Source: Haemonchus contortus
Taxonomy: Eukaryota > Nematoda > Chromadorea > Rhabditida > Trichostrongylidae
DNA length: 64,000 bases
Direction: 5' to 3'
Assembly: GCA_000469685.2 (NCBI GenBank)
Contig: LS997562.1
Span: forward strand, 30,897,715 to 30,961,714
In this document: positions 37,201-50,121 of the stretch, in pieces
Layout: each line of letters starts with the position of its first letter
How positions within the stretch are numbered: the stretch's first letter is position 1
Notes under the pieces: generated by a model
Database searches by the model: none
What the model saw: the letters and a program-made list of their open reading frames with translations, nothing else
Told to the model about the DNA's origin: nothing
Program-made: the position numbers and the translations under genes

Positions 37201-40200
37201 AAATAAAAGACTGAAATTGCCTTTGACCAAACTCGAAATTAAACCGACCTGCGTTGTACGGTACCATTGCCGCGGCTCTATGTTCAAAGCTGCGAGAAGC
37301 CTAGAACAAAACCTCAACAAAACCCAAAAATGAATGATGAGAAAAGGAAAATATCGATCCTCACCATGTACTCATAGCTTGAATCTAGCGGAACTCCAAC
37401 AAAGACAGACGTGGACTCGCACGATGAAACAGATCCAGCTGGAAAGAAGAAATTCCAAAGCACAATTTGTGCATCGTGCAACAAATATATGACATGTCTC
37501 CTACTAAAAACTCATTCTTCACTTCGCTCTTACCGTAACTCCAAGGGTAATTCACGTAGGCGAAATTGGAACTGGGCGTGACGCAGCCGTTTGGTCTCAT
37601 CTGGCATAGGTACTGGAATGGCATAGTGATAATAATAGTAGTCTTGACGGTCAATTTCGACTAAATGACTTCAATAGCTTTCACTCAATAAGCACTGTAA
37701 TCCTTCTAATACTACGAAAGCCTAGCAATCTAGAGGAATTCTCCGAGCAAACCAACTAGAGTGACCTCATGTAAATTACAAACAAAAAACGCCTCAATCA
37801 CCTGGACAGTGAAAGTCTCCGTCCAGTACTCATAAGAGAAGGGAACGACAGACAGCCAAGGAAATATTTCTCTTGGCGGAGCAGTTTGTGCAGTTTCTGA
37901 ATGCTGAAATAGAGGATTAAAGTAAGATATACCTTGCTTATTTCGTTTTTCGTGCTTGAATAAATGAAAACTAAGAAGTCCAAATTGACTTACAATGCAA
38001 ATCAATGATAATCTATCGCAGCTCTACTCTTAGGGAGGGGTGAGCCAATTTGTGTCCAATTGTAATTACTTCACACCTTCCTCGCTCATCCACTCACTCC
38101 GCCTGGGGGGTGACCTCCCTTAATTGGTTGGCTGGTGACCTCTCTATCAGACAACCAGCCTCACATCTAACAATATCGATTGTGTGAGTGAGAAACTTCG
38201 TTACATTCAAAGCATGAGAAATAAAATAAAGAAAAACAAAAAAATATGAAACAAATAAATAATAAAACAAAGGAAGGTTTGGAGGCTAGAATAACCATTG
38301 GAAATATCATAAGAAAGGGGAAAAGAATTTATCGCATCGTGTACGCATTCAGCATTCATTCTCACAAGTTGTCTGCAGTCAAACTAGTTAACAGAGTGAC
38401 CTTTCACACTTTTTAACACATTGTATCGTTTTTTTTTGACACCGCCAGTAGGTCACTCGAAGGTATTCAAACATGTGAATGAAAGGATCATAAATCACCT
38501 CTGTACTGTGTTTTTCATCGCATGAGCACGATGTCTGACTGACTTGTACTACTCTAAATTCGACCGCAGCGCCTTCTGCGGCTTCAACTCAGGATTAGCT
38601 GCTCCTGTTGTTCCTTCTTATTTCTACGAACCCCTATATTTAGCTAGCCTACCACGATACACTGTACCACCTCTATTTCATGTATCTGCACCCCTTCCAC
38701 CCCTTACACCTTGATCTCTATGACCAAAACCTTACGTTTTTGGAGACCCTAGGGGCAGCTACGGCTACTACAAATTCGGGGCACACCCAAGTGCCAACAT
38801 ATGTTGGCGAAAGGCAGGTAAGCGAAAGTGGGAAGCATGACGTGCCAATATATCGGATTCCAGGCATAACACGTTCCCTAACGTTCTACCGAGAGTACAT
38901 AGGCAAAAACTATTTTGAAATAAGTCAATATCAGTGCACTGAGACTGCCTGAAAGGTCACCAGCCAACCAATTAAGGGAGGTCACCCCACAGGCGAGTGG
39001 TGGATGGGCAAGGAAGGTGCGAAGTAATTACAATTGGACACAAATACCGACTCCCCTTAGGGAGTCCAGCGCCTCAATTACTTCTGAACCTACGACACTC
39101 TATACTAAAGCAAAAACTCCCAGACGGATGCGAACTTCTATTTTTTGTTCACCGTGACGTGTACTTTCTTCGTTGGCAAGCAAACTCAGATACGAATGAT
39201 CAGTGAAAAAGGATTCTCTACACAATAAGAAAGAAAAGTGAAACTAACCTCCGTGTTGGTCGCAAAACGAGAACTCGGCACGGTTTGAATAGGCGAGATG
39301 TGACAAGACAACGGTAACAATCTCGACACACTCACCCTTCTAAAATTACTTTAATGCACATAAAAAAAAGTTGAGAACAGCAACTAATTCCGCTGTTCGC
39401 ATACATGTTAAGACACTTCATCTGATCTAAATACCTCATTCACTGCCTGATTAGTCTACAAAAGCTAAAAATAACCATGGCTACCTTGAACAGTTTGTTG
39501 ACTTAGTTCACAATAACTTTGGGTTGTCTTATTACGCCCTATCTTGACCGTTTTTCGCCCAGAAAGTGACCTTTTGGCTATCCATGAGTCACAGGTATAT
39601 CCGAGCTAAAAGCCTCAGAAAGCACTTTTGATTTGAAATGTGCCTTCAACGGCTTTATAAGAGTAATATAATCGCAGAGTTGCAATTGAAAACGCTGGGA
39701 ATCGTTGTGTCAAATTCAAACACAAGTTAAACAGGCACAACAAACGACACAATTTTATGACCAAATGGAAGCAGTCTCTGTGGGAGGAAATAGTCCTAGC
39801 TGTAATGGAATCTTACCTAGTCATCTTATGTCCAAATAATAGAGAAAGCTGTAGGAGACGTAAGCGACAGGACAGTGCGTTACCTAACGCTATCACCTGC
39901 GCAAAGCCACGGGAAAAAACGAGATCGCATGCAATCATTGCTCAAAAATTGCGTCTCCCAAGAGACCCGTCGTGCAAGATCGCTGGCGAACCTCTCTTAG
40001 AGGAGGAATAATGAGCGAGTGTCGAAGGTTATTGGTGATTCTGAGGGTTTGATTACTAGTACGAGGAACTTTCGGCAAGTTAGTAGCTAAGAAGCGAGAT
40101 AATGAATCACGCACATCGTTCGATAAACTCGAAGTCTTTCATGCAGATCTGTTATTGATGGATGTGGGTATGATAGCGTGATATGCCTATTACCAACAAT

Positions 40201-43200
40201 TTCTTCATCGATGCCGCTATCTGTTTGGAATTTAGGGCACAGCTTTTCTTCTAGTAGACTTTTAGATTGCAGGTAAATTTTGCAGCAGCTGTGCGATCGT
40301 TTGTGGCATAGTGTGACAATTGAGGGAGGCATGAGGTGAGTAGTTCCGACATACCGCTTTCACCCTTTCCTTTGGTGTATTATATCTCGGGTCACCTGAA
40401 TACGATACGAAGAAAAGATACGATGTTACGCACAATCTAACTCTCACTTATTTATACTACGTCGAATTTCATCTGACATCGTTCGTGGCGAGCGATATCC
40501 AGCTGCTTCGCTGATCTCGCTGGGGAGCGCCATGCCCATTGCCAGATCTTGGCAGTCGGGGTAGGAGGAAAGAGGGGGTTATCCACAACTCGAAAACGCG
40601 CTAAAACATCATGCCTACCATCATAACGGAAGGAACAAGGACTCATAAGTAGAATAAGTAAAGAAGTGACCAACTATGCACGTTTAAAGAAGGATTGCAT
40701 CTTCTAGGATCATAAAATTTGAACTTATTCTTACTTTGAACGTTTGACAAGTAAATTGTTGACCTATGAGGTGAATTCTCAACCTCGAAGGGGCTTTTTT
40801 GTCATAGTAAAGAAATTTGCTCTATTCATGATGAAATCGTGGACTACTGCAAATTTATCTGGTCCATCTCAACAGAAAGGTACTGAAACGATGCTGTGTG
40901 CGCGAAGAGCTTTAATGGGGTCACGCGTGAATCGCGCGCCCCCCTATATCAGAGTTAGCAGAGATCAGTCGATGGAAGGATAAAGCGCTTGGGCGCCCAT
41001 CTATTTAGGAAACGGCCCGCATCCTAGTTTCGTGTGTATGGAGCGTATTATGTTCTGACGGAGGGATGCGCGGATGACAGGCAGAAGCGCAGGTCCAAAG
41101 ATCAACCGAATGGAACTGTTATTAAAACTTTGGTGAAAGCTGAAAACGAAATAAATATCTAAGTTACAAAGGGAAAGAACAATCCGAGGTCCATAGATAG
41201 TCAAACTTGAACATTAACAAATATCACCAATCCCTAGAAACAACCACGTTAGCCAAATAAAAATTGTATCATCTTACAATTAGTCAAGGCTTTAAAAGAA
41301 CAACACCTACGACATCACCAATCTTTTTGAAAAAAAAAAACCTTTGTGAGAATCTGACTGTGAGTGAGATGATCCTCAAACATTTATGTACCTTTCAATT
41401 CCGTTGACCAGAACCATCCTCGAATGCTTATCCGGAACAGATAGCACAAACGCCTAAGGTGCCTTCATGAAGATATCACTTTCTGTAGGAAAAAGGGAAT
41501 ACTTACACGGTAACACGATTCGCCTTCCATTATGAGGCATGGAGAACCAGATCGGAAAATACCTGAAAACGTGATCAATAGAGCAAAACCATTCGCTCTG
41601 CCTTAAAACTCAGGTGTTTTGCTGTGTAATAACTTCGACTATGGAATTCAGACAGTTCAAGCGATTCGGTAACAACGGAAAGGCCATTTGACATACTAAC
41701 CAAAACATTCACAGCAAATCGGCACCTCAATACTTTGAAAACTTTGAATAATCGCGACGAAAAACCCAACAAAAGCGCATCACCATCTTTTAGCGCAGAT
41801 AGTTCACGTGGTGGGAACGCCGATTTTTTGAGGCAACAACAGCGTTGTAAATGAGCGACTGGGTTTTTATTACTTTTCGACTTTTCCATGTAACAAACAA
41901 TGCGGACCCACCGTAATCACCTTTCTGCCTCTTATTTTTCAGGAACAAGTCGTAAGATAGGTTACGGTAGACAGAAGGATCAAGTGCTTTTATTGATGAA
42001 TACGGAATTGGTGGTCTCCAGGCGAGTGCAGACGAATGCTTTAAGTAAATCATCCTTCTTTCAAGAGAATACCAACAAAAAAGATGACATTTTTTCTTTA
42101 CATTGCTCCCATCATTGAATGAGAAGTCATCAGTCGGTTGCCCAGGCACATCGTCGGATGTGGGAGTTTGGACATCAACTCCAACGGCATCTTCAATGAA
42201 AACAACTCAATTGAATTCATCGAGCACTGGTTCTATTTATAAAGACTTTATGGATTTTTAACAGAGATTCAGCTTACCCATATCTTCACGTACTTTCGCG
42301 ATCGATTCTTTGATAGTCTCTCGTGAAAAGCCAAAAACACCAATATAAAGTGCCTCGTAAAGAATTGCTGTAAGATTAAAATTGACAATTAATAAAATAT
42401 AGAAACATAGTTTATAGAATTGAATAAAAGTATGAATCTACAAGCCAACAAATCATTGAAATACTTACACTGGGCCAGTGCTAAGTTAGCGTGGTCCTCT
42501 CTTCTAATGACCAGATCGAAATGTCCGCGAGATGTTTCACACAGCATCACCCAAACAAAAAATAATCAAAAAGTCTCAGCTCGATGACAGGTTTCTGATG
42601 TAAGTCGCAGATACACCACGGAGCTTTCACTTAATGTTTTGTTAGCTGCTGTTATTCCATCGCAATACGGAAGTATAGGAAGATAGGCGAGTTATGGACA
42701 TAACACTGGCCTCAAACGAGTTCCGTCAGAGGCCAGAGTTCTGTCCACCACTGCAATCCTTATGAGATCCGAGAGCGTCTATGAGTGAGACAGTAAGCCT
42801 TACTTTCATGACATATAACATATTTCAAGTGGATGACGGAGAATAGGGTTTGAGATAAAGACAATGTTTGTTTATCATTTCTTCACAAAGATTTGCCTAA
42901 TTTGCTGTTGAACCCTAGATCGGTGTGCTCACCCGGACGTTTCGAATTTCGGAGCATCCTTCCAGTCTAATGAAAACGGCGAAGATTTCCCTCATCGTCC
43001 AATGATTATGGATCTTCGCACACTCATCGATCAAGTATGGCCAAAACACTCAGCATCATCACTGCGTCTTCTACAGAACAGTGATTCTCAAAAGCGAGGG
43101 TATGGAGCACCGTCCGCAAGTGGTGTGAACGACAGTCACGGCTCTCTGGCTCGCCTATACCGTCACAGAGAATTTCGTGCCAACCGAAGAATAAATATCA

Positions 43201-46200
43201 CGAGGAAGTTGGTCCAGGGGCTCAAGGTTCCCAAATGTTTCATCGAGAACATCGATAAAGGCCCTCTAGAACTTACGCTTAAACCTCTACAAAGGTTTCA
43301 AAGTTTCGTCAGGTAAAAGACACCATACTCTTTCTACAGGAAGCTGCTTTTCTAGAAGGAGCGCAGAGCATTTCCCCGCTTCGATGCGTTTGAAAAAGCA
43401 AAACTGAGGATCGTCTCCTGATAAAGAGCTGAAGAACTCCCCATCAGGATACCTCTTCAACATCTTCAGGAGCTGAAGTCAACGAAAGGAAAGAGTCGTC
43501 TAGCGAGTCTAATATAACCATGGTATGAACAGGTGCATCTCCTGTGAAAATTGTTTCCGTCGGGAGATCAACAAAAAGGTCGGGCCCAACAAAAACCACC
43601 ACCGGGGAGCAGTTTTGGAAAAAGAACTAGTCCTGGGTCAAAAAACGCAATAAAAAGGACGGGACAAATCCCAACAAGACAATGCATCGGTACACCAGGA
43701 CAATGGCGCAAGTGAGGGTGAAGTTGCTTTCCGACACCACTTTTACCCCATCCTCCATGTCTACTCTCCGGATTCGAAGTCTATGGACTGCGTGGGCTGG
43801 AGCACTTGGAATAGATCTCTGCAACATCACTTTGTAGTCCGGACTTGGCATTGGTGGTGCAGAACCGATTATCCTTACTATACATAAACGGCAAATGTCC
43901 GTTTGTCTGTAGCACTATCTTATATGGTGCCGTTTGGAAATCAAGTGAAACAGCTCAGACAGGTCGGTATAAGTGGGAAATGAGGTTGGAACAAGTGGGG
44001 AGTGAGCCGGGCTCCTTGCGAAACAAAAACCACGTCAGCTATTTGTAGCGAGGCTTCGACCCCCCCCCCCCCGACGATGCTTAGCTATCGTCCTGGCTTG
44101 ACCTTCTTTTAGTCGCTCTTGTCGAAGAAATTTCAAGTCCACTGTTTGTCATCGTTGATATACATCCTACAGGTGTGCGTGAATTCTAGAACCGTTCTCT
44201 GTCCACAATGTTTGAAATCATTCCTAATCAATTATGACAACGATTTCAAACTTTTTTCTGCAAATTTCATTATTATGCCTATCCTTACGAAACTAATTGT
44301 AAGATACCACAACAGGAGTCGTTGTGATCAGTCACTACTACCAATTTACTATCTCAAAAGAAATTATTGATGCAATAATTTACTTTCTCAGCACGCTCTC
44401 CTTCGAGACTTCCTTTGTAAACTACAGGCTTCTCATTGACTTCACGATAGACAATCAAGTCGATGCTGAAATAAAGAGGTCCATTAGTAATCGACACTGC
44501 CTAAAGTTTGAGTAGTTATCCCCGATCGCGTTTTTACGAACCCCAAAACGTTTAGAACACAAAGGATTGCATGTGCAGTCAAATTCGACGTGGAGTTGAA
44601 AAAAGTTCTGACCATAGTAATTATGAAACGTATAGTTGATTATTAATGGTACTATTGTTGTTCTGCTTTTCCTTTTGTAGTTTTAACGAACAAAACGTAT
44701 TTCTGGAACCAACTATCTTTGTTTGCTACTGTCTCCACCATCTAAGAAGTAGACAGCATAATGCTTTTGTGGGAACAGAAAAATCCTGGTCGTGGAGTTG
44801 TAGAGCTCACGTAGCATCCTACTTACTATAAAGCGCTTCGTCTGTCGTCTGTCGTTATGTATGTCTGTCACAAAATTCCTTAGCTCCTTTAGAACTGCCC
44901 GGAGAGACCGGGTCAAGCGTGAGCTGGGTGGGCCATGTCCCGAGAAGTATAGAGCACATATCAGCTTGGCGGAGCCCCGCCCACAGTGGGCGTGGCGTGC
45001 ACCGAAATGAGCTGCACTGAGGACCATGATTTCAAATTCAGTCACAAGACGGCTTCAAAACTGGGTTTAGAGGTGGCTAGAGGTGTGCATTGGTAAGTTA
45101 GATCGAACCGGGGAGACACACTCTCGATGGGCGGGGCGTTCCCCAAAAATGCAAAGCTTTATGAAAACATTTGAAAAATCATAACTCCTGTCTCCATGGA
45201 CCTACAAAGTTCAAAGTTGGAAGTAGTGTAGACGGCGGGATGGGAACACTTATGGTGGGTGGCAGGACCAGAATCCGCCCACGGAGGCGGGGTCTGAGTG
45301 GAAACTCATCAATCCGATAAAGGTCTACAATGAAAATCAGCTCGTGTGGCTCCGTTGCTTATGGGTAGAGCCCCTAGCACACGCGATAGCGTGTGTGGCC
45401 GCTGGTTCTCACGTATTGGGTAGGAACGCACCGGCTGCTTAAAGCTTCGATTACCGCTTCCATCTCCACAGTATCAAAGGCGATGGACGTCAGACGTACA
45501 TAGGGCACGTATTAGTACCTACATGATCGATATACTGGCCCTCTCTAAAACCCTGCTTCCTCGATGGCTGTTCTCCATTTAACATTCCACCAATCCTGTA
45601 AAGGATGCTTCATGTGACGTGTTTATAAAACACGAACAGCACGCGGATTGGGCGGTAGCATCTTCCCGTTAGGCTAAGTGCTGTGGTCCAAGCGTCAATC
45701 GTATGCCCCACTGAGAACCGCTACATCTGTCCAAAATCGCGTGCTGAGGCGCCGCGTGCGACAACACCGGTATGACCTAGTTTCGACGGACGCGCACAAC
45801 GAAGTGCATCCCCCTTTAAGATGCAGTGACTGTTCCGTCGCGATGACCAAGGAGAATCATCTTTGGCCGTAGCTGGTGAAGTCAGGCGATCACTGCAACT
45901 GCTCTGGCCAGTCTTGGTGACTTTGGCTGCAACTGCAACTTTCCTGTCTTTTAGATCTTCCTCAATTGCTTTCCTGCAAAACGTCGCAAACTCGAAAGTT
46001 AGTTGGTGATTGCCTACAGTTCATGCGTTTTCACGCGAACGTGCCAGCTCAAGAGACCTTCTATGGCGATTCGTAGACTTTCCGCTCTAATAGACGGTCG
46101 TAAAGATGTTTGACGGTTGTATTTCAAGGGCTGCTTTCATAGTCGACGGTTTGACCCGCGAGCGAGCGAGCGATCGAACGATAGGGGTGGCGCTTGCCAC

Positions 46201-49097
46201 TTGTTTACAACTGCATCTTGGTCGATACCGCGGGCAAGCGCCGCCCAAATCGCTCGATCGGTTGCTCGCAGGTAGGCCAAATCGTGGACTATAAAAGCAG
46301 CCAAGGAGATGTTGTCGATATTTGTTGGAATCTTATCATTAAATTTGCAAGGAAAATGAGGTGATCCCAATTGACGACGGCCTCGTGGACTCATTTCTTA
46401 TACTTCGCTGCTCTCTCGCCACCCGTTGAAAAACAGACTAGTATGTGCTCTATTCTATTACGGGACTATTCACCAGGAGACTCCTAAAATTATAAGGTAT
46501 AAGAGGGTTCCGAGAACCGCGAGTGATGGATGATGTGGGTCAACATGACAACCGCAGTTTTTTAGCTTGCTCATTCCAATACGTTCCGTGAGTCCCGATA
46601 CGTAGTTTTTCATCAGTTCTTTGGATCGAATCCAATCAGGTCGTTGAAGTCGCCGACGAGAACCTCAATGTGTGGTCCCCTTTGAAGAGCTCTACGTTGA
46701 ATGAGTTCGGGACTCCGAATTCCCCTCTACAATGCGTATCGGTAACCCTGAAAATTGCCATCTGCAAGGCGCACTGGATAACGCTGACTATACGGCCATA
46801 TTGCCCGCATAGAGTCCCAGTATTCGAGCCTTAAGTCAAGGTGAGATGGGCCGCATTGTCGTAAAGCTGGGAGCGGAGCCAAAAGTTCTTCTTCTTTTCC
46901 GAAGCACGATAGCTGGGTCGTTCATCCTGCTGACTTGATCGTCATCGTCTGTGCTCGACTCTGTTGCCAGTCGATCCTCCCACAAATACTGGCCAGCATT
47001 CGTTCCTCCTGCTTAATGTTCAGTGCCATTAGCACGACAGTCTGGGAAGTGGAGGTGGCCGATTCTTTAGCCGATCTTCACCATATCTTCCCATCCAAAA
47101 TGACGCATAACGCTAACGAAAGCAGCATTAGAGACATGGTGTTGCTCTGTCAGACGTCTTCCTTCGAGTTAACGATGATGAACGGACTCAACTTGCTGGC
47201 ATAACTGTCTTTAATCATGTGTTCTGCCAACCATGTTAAGAATGGATTGTGTGCATCAAAAAGAAAAAAAGAGATGTCGAGTTGCTTTGATTGGTAAAGT
47301 GGTAAACAAGAAGCTGAAAGAATATGTCTGGTATTACATGCTTTTCTTCCGTCCTCTGAGCTTTAAGAAACGAGTAAATTGAGCAACTCGAGGAAAAACA
47401 GCCTAACTTGTTTTTCATACATTAATTTAGCATTCAGGAGTAGACCTGACAAAATAACAATTGAACCAAGAACAAAATGGAAAAACCTCAAAAGGTGGGC
47501 AACAGTCGTTAAAGAATCCTCGATTTTGTTTACGCGCGCCAACCCGTTCTCAATTCGTTGAATGTGGTATTGGAATAGAAGGTGTTCTTCGACGAGTTGT
47601 TGTAGAGCGGGGAATTCTCGTTGATTGTAGCTGAGCTTGAACGAGTAGTATTAGCAGGAAATCTTGTGGAGGGTCAAACTGAAGATTTTTCGGAAAACTA
47701 AACATACCGATTCACAAACTGCTCTGTAAAGACTGCTTCCATTTGTATTGGGCATGGTCTTTTTCACCAATCCGAGGCGTGCAAGGTACCTAGGAATATT
47801 GCATGAACTTCTATTTTTACTACACTGAATGCCGGAACAATTTGACTATTCTGCATAATTCCCTTCATTGTGTTAAAACTAGCGCATTGGATATGTGAGT
47901 GACAGCGGAATTCTTCATAGCGTGGCATGTCATGCGATCCATACGGGTGTGGAGCAGTAGGAACGAAATGGCCGCACACGGCGAAAGCCACGTCGCGCGC
48001 GAATCAATGTAGCGGTATGCAGTAGCAAGTATGAAATATGGGAACAAAGAAACTAACAGTAGAATCATGCTATAAGTAATAATCGCATAGCGATTGAGCT
48101 GTATTAAGAGCCTAGATCTGTTATAACGAGGCAAATGCTCCGCGACAGCCGCGTGCGGCGAATCGATTACGCGAAACTGATTCCTACTGCCCGTCTCCCG
48201 ATCCATACTAGAGCGTCTTTGCGACAAAGGCTACGCTAGATTCTGAAGGGTTAGATAGAATGACTTGTGTCTTGAATCTCTGCACCAAAACAAGATTCAG
48301 AGTGCAGCCTGAAAGCTCCTGACACGCTGGTAAAAATAAGTGTGCGGATAAATGATTTCCAGTTTTCTGAGCAGATAGCAGAGCCAATAGCATGCAGGTA
48401 AACCAGAACCATAGACAATGAGTCCAGTTTATGAGCATGCGTTTGGAGTACGATGCTGGGGCACTTGTCACTTTTCGGGGAAGGGGCTGTTTCACAGCCA
48501 CAACTACTTCTGACGCAAAGATCAAAATCAAACTCTACACAGCTATGTTCACGATGCAGCACCCTAGAAGTCTTTTGTCTTCTACAGGGTTGATCCCTTG
48601 AATCTTAGAGTGCCTTCTATGACTCACAACTCCGAAGAAAGATGAGGTACAACCGTCACTATATAAAATACCTAGGAGTAAATTACGCCTGAGGGACTAC
48701 CACGTGAAACCCGCTGTAAATAAAGTTGACGACAACATTTGAACCAACCTCTACCCAGTGATTCACAGGCACACACAACCAAACATATTCAGACTGGAAA
48801 TACACCTAATAATGAAACCAACCGATCAAAATCATCACCGACGAATGTGCGGATTCTCACGACAGAACCATTACTTGAGGAACCTGTAGGAAAAAGTCTC
48901 AGCTAAAGAAATCTCTCACCATTCATCCTTCACTACTGAATCACTCCTTACATTTTTCGGAATGCTTTTGTGCTAACAATTTGTTTTATACAGGGATTAA
49001 ATGAAAACAAAACAAGCTACTAACCGTTGTTTATTTCCTGGGCTGCTACTCGATTCCTCTCTTGTGGACCATTGCCAGCAGCTCTCATCAACGACAT
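34299..49097 (-). CDS. OTUD4: OTUD4-like protein: OTU domain, Tudor-like segment, aromatic-rich tail
   Basis: OTUD4 proteins are OTU-family deubiquitinases and scaffolds. Exons in transcript order: 49097-49025, 48883-48823, 47789-47708, 47635-47487, 44465-44384, 42550-42469, 42367-42278, 42190-42102, 42038-41921, 41562-41507, 41453-41392, (at least one not located), 40395-40355, 37903-37802, 37660-37534, 37438-37365 and probably 34379-34299 (TAA). Apart from the gap all phases fit. The OTU domain runs from about 42 to 180: YLARLGL at 46-52, then NGSSLYRAV at 61-69 where the family has DGxCLFRAV, IDLIVYRE at 123-130, and GHFD at 158-161 with the family's His at 159. ALDPSVYRNLSYDLF in the 42 kb exon matches the block before the OTUD4 Tudor-like domain. 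The nucleophile Cys is replaced by Ser64. One acceptor (42550) reads GG instead of AG. Start ATG 49097 follows an acceptor and a 7 base leader. The terminal exon is the least certain. Confidence 0.8.
34640..37010 (-). pseudogene. RTE-like non-LTR retrotransposon remnant inside an intron
   Basis: On the minus strand, from high to low coordinates: an endonuclease/linker fragment (VEKSREVALDG near 36930), polymerase pieces (GRKREKF near 35940, FRKATG near 35660, GLHYGSSLNSFSFWLTM near 35340), the catalytic FYADDINLI at about 35270, and the C-terminal zone (near 34800-35130). Many stops and frame shifts mean the copy is dead. It sits in the presumed last intron of the OTUD4-like gene in the same orientation as the gene. 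Confidence 0.8.
38038..39055. mobile_element. 1,018 bp TIR element with 9 bp target-site duplication (MULE-like)
   Basis: The ends are inverted repeats of about 110 bp sharing TGTCCAATTGTAATTACTTC and GGTGACCTCCCTTAATTGG. CTTAGGGAG occurs directly at 38029-38037 and 39056-39064, exactly at the element borders. No transposase motif was seen. The element sits in an intron of the OTUD4-like gene between exons 40395-40355 and 37903-37802. The target-site length and long TIRs favour a Mutator-type origin. Confidence 0.85.
43870..43930 (+). repeat. Short copy of the CTGTCTGT-headed repeat family
   Basis: CTTACTATACATAAACGGC followed by GTCCGTTTGTCTGT resembles the heads at 44822 and 52990. Only the head is recognisable. 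Confidence 0.4.
44822..45330 (+). mobile_element. CTGTCTGT-headed repeat with GC-rich modules (Helitron-like by inference)
   Basis: It begins TTACTATAAAGCGCTTCGTC, then a CTGTC-rich stretch, then blocks containing CATAACTCCTGTCTCCATGG, GGCGGGATGGGAAC, GGTGGCAGGACC and CCGCCCACGGAGGCGGGG. The same blocks make up 52985-53345, and an older copy is seen at 25205-25440. Inter-copy similarity is clear; the superfamily is not proven. Confidence 0.55.
45400..46960 (-). pseudogene. Second, different non-LTR retrotransposon remnant
   Basis: Minus-strand fragments include an endonuclease-like HIEVLVGDFNDLIGFD near 46640-46690, a linker with EEDLKDRKVAVAAK near 45935-45980, and a polymerase piece with AFDTVEMEAVIEA near 45450-45490. 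This order (endonuclease, linker, polymerase) is that of RTE elements. Stops are frequent and a palindromic MITE (46129-46302) has inserted. It lies inside an intron of the OTUD4-like gene. Confidence 0.5.
46129..46302. mobile_element. 174 bp palindromic MITE
   Basis: GGCTGCTTTCATAGTCGACG at the left and its near reverse complement at the right (ending TATAAAAGCAGCC at 46302) extend inward through GGCGCTTGCC / GGCAAGCGCC. The whole element folds into one hairpin with a loop of about 30 bases. Confidence 0.8.
47925..48215 (-). repeat. Copy 1 of a four-member GC-rich repeat family
   Basis: Shares GACAGCCGCGTGCGGCG, a GCGATTGAGCTGTAT block and an AGGAACGAAATGG block with 49889-50121, 50826-51095 and 51388-51640. 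This copy is on the minus strand, in an intron of the OTUD4-like gene. Confidence 0.85.
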
Positions 49098-49888
49098 ATT
49101 TGACCTAAATTTGAATTGATTATTGAGATTAAATTTATAGTTAGAAAGTTCTCACCTACGACGGGCCATTGAAGCAACAACAGTATAAGTCTTGTGACCT
49201 AGAAACGCACTTGAAAGTTCTGGAATGCAGGGTACGGTAGCCAGAGTTGTTCGTTGTGGGACCGATGGCGCTCAAACTCGGTCCTTTTAATTGTGGCGAC
49301 TGCGGCTGTTTTTCTGCCTGTTTAAACCCGTTCACTCCTGGCTTTGACTGTAAAGCTTGTCTGACCAATCGAATCCCCACCACTAACCCCGTGTCCTCTA
49401 CCCAGGGTAATTTTGTCTGCGTTCTACCCTTTCGCTGTCAGGGACGTAGAGAAAGTTCAAGTAGTCAGGTAACGTAAAGTATGCCGTGTATTTTAATCAA
49501 TACATCTGTCGTAGATGGATCAGAGTAGGATTGGCAGGAAGTGGGTCTCAGTTAGTTCGGGGGCCCATGGGCATCGAGGAAGCAGGGAAAGGAAGTGATC
49601 CAAGAGGTGGGGAGGTTCAACCACTCAAAAGTGCTATTATTCTGTACTGGTCACGGGACCATCCGAGCCGTTATCGCAAAGCCTATTTATTTGTTTATTC
49701 ATTTGCACTCAGGTATTTACTTGGCTAGTTCCTATGAATTTACCTGGTTGTTCATCCAACTAGTGAGGTCGCAGCCTATCCTGGGCTTCCTTTCTTCCCG
49801 TTACATTGTTGGGATGGATGCACAGTTGTCCCTCCATCCCTCTTCTGGGAAAATAACTCATTTCTGATTTTAACATTTTAAAAGGTAT

Positions 49889-50121
49889 TCACGGGTGTCG
49901 TGCATTAGGAACGAAGTTGCCACGTCGCTGCGAGGGAGGCGCCGCGCTCGAAGTAATGTAGCAGAATGCAGCAGTAAGTGAGAAGCAAGTAAGTAATAAT
50001 CGCATAGCGATTGAGCTGTATGAAGAACGCTAGAACTGCTACAACGAGGCATATGGTCTGCGACAGCCGCGTGCGGCGGATCGATTACACAACACCGATC
50101 CTAGTGTCCGTTTCCCGGTAT
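49889..50121 (-). repeat. Copy 2 of the four-member repeat family
   Basis: Minus orientation. Carries CGACAGCCGCGTGCGGCGG and AATCGCATAGCGATTGAGC. Shortened relative to copy 1. Confidence 0.85.

Noticed and set aside
40452..40673. Candidate exon containing DNPLFPPTPTAKIWQW in the OTUD4-like gene
   Set aside because: Its composition suits the proline-rich region after the Tudor-like segment, but entry and exit phases do not fit both neighbours, so it is left out of the model.
46106..46394. Similar ORFs on both strands (62 and 85 aa)
   Set aside because: They mirror each other because the DNA is a palindromic MITE.
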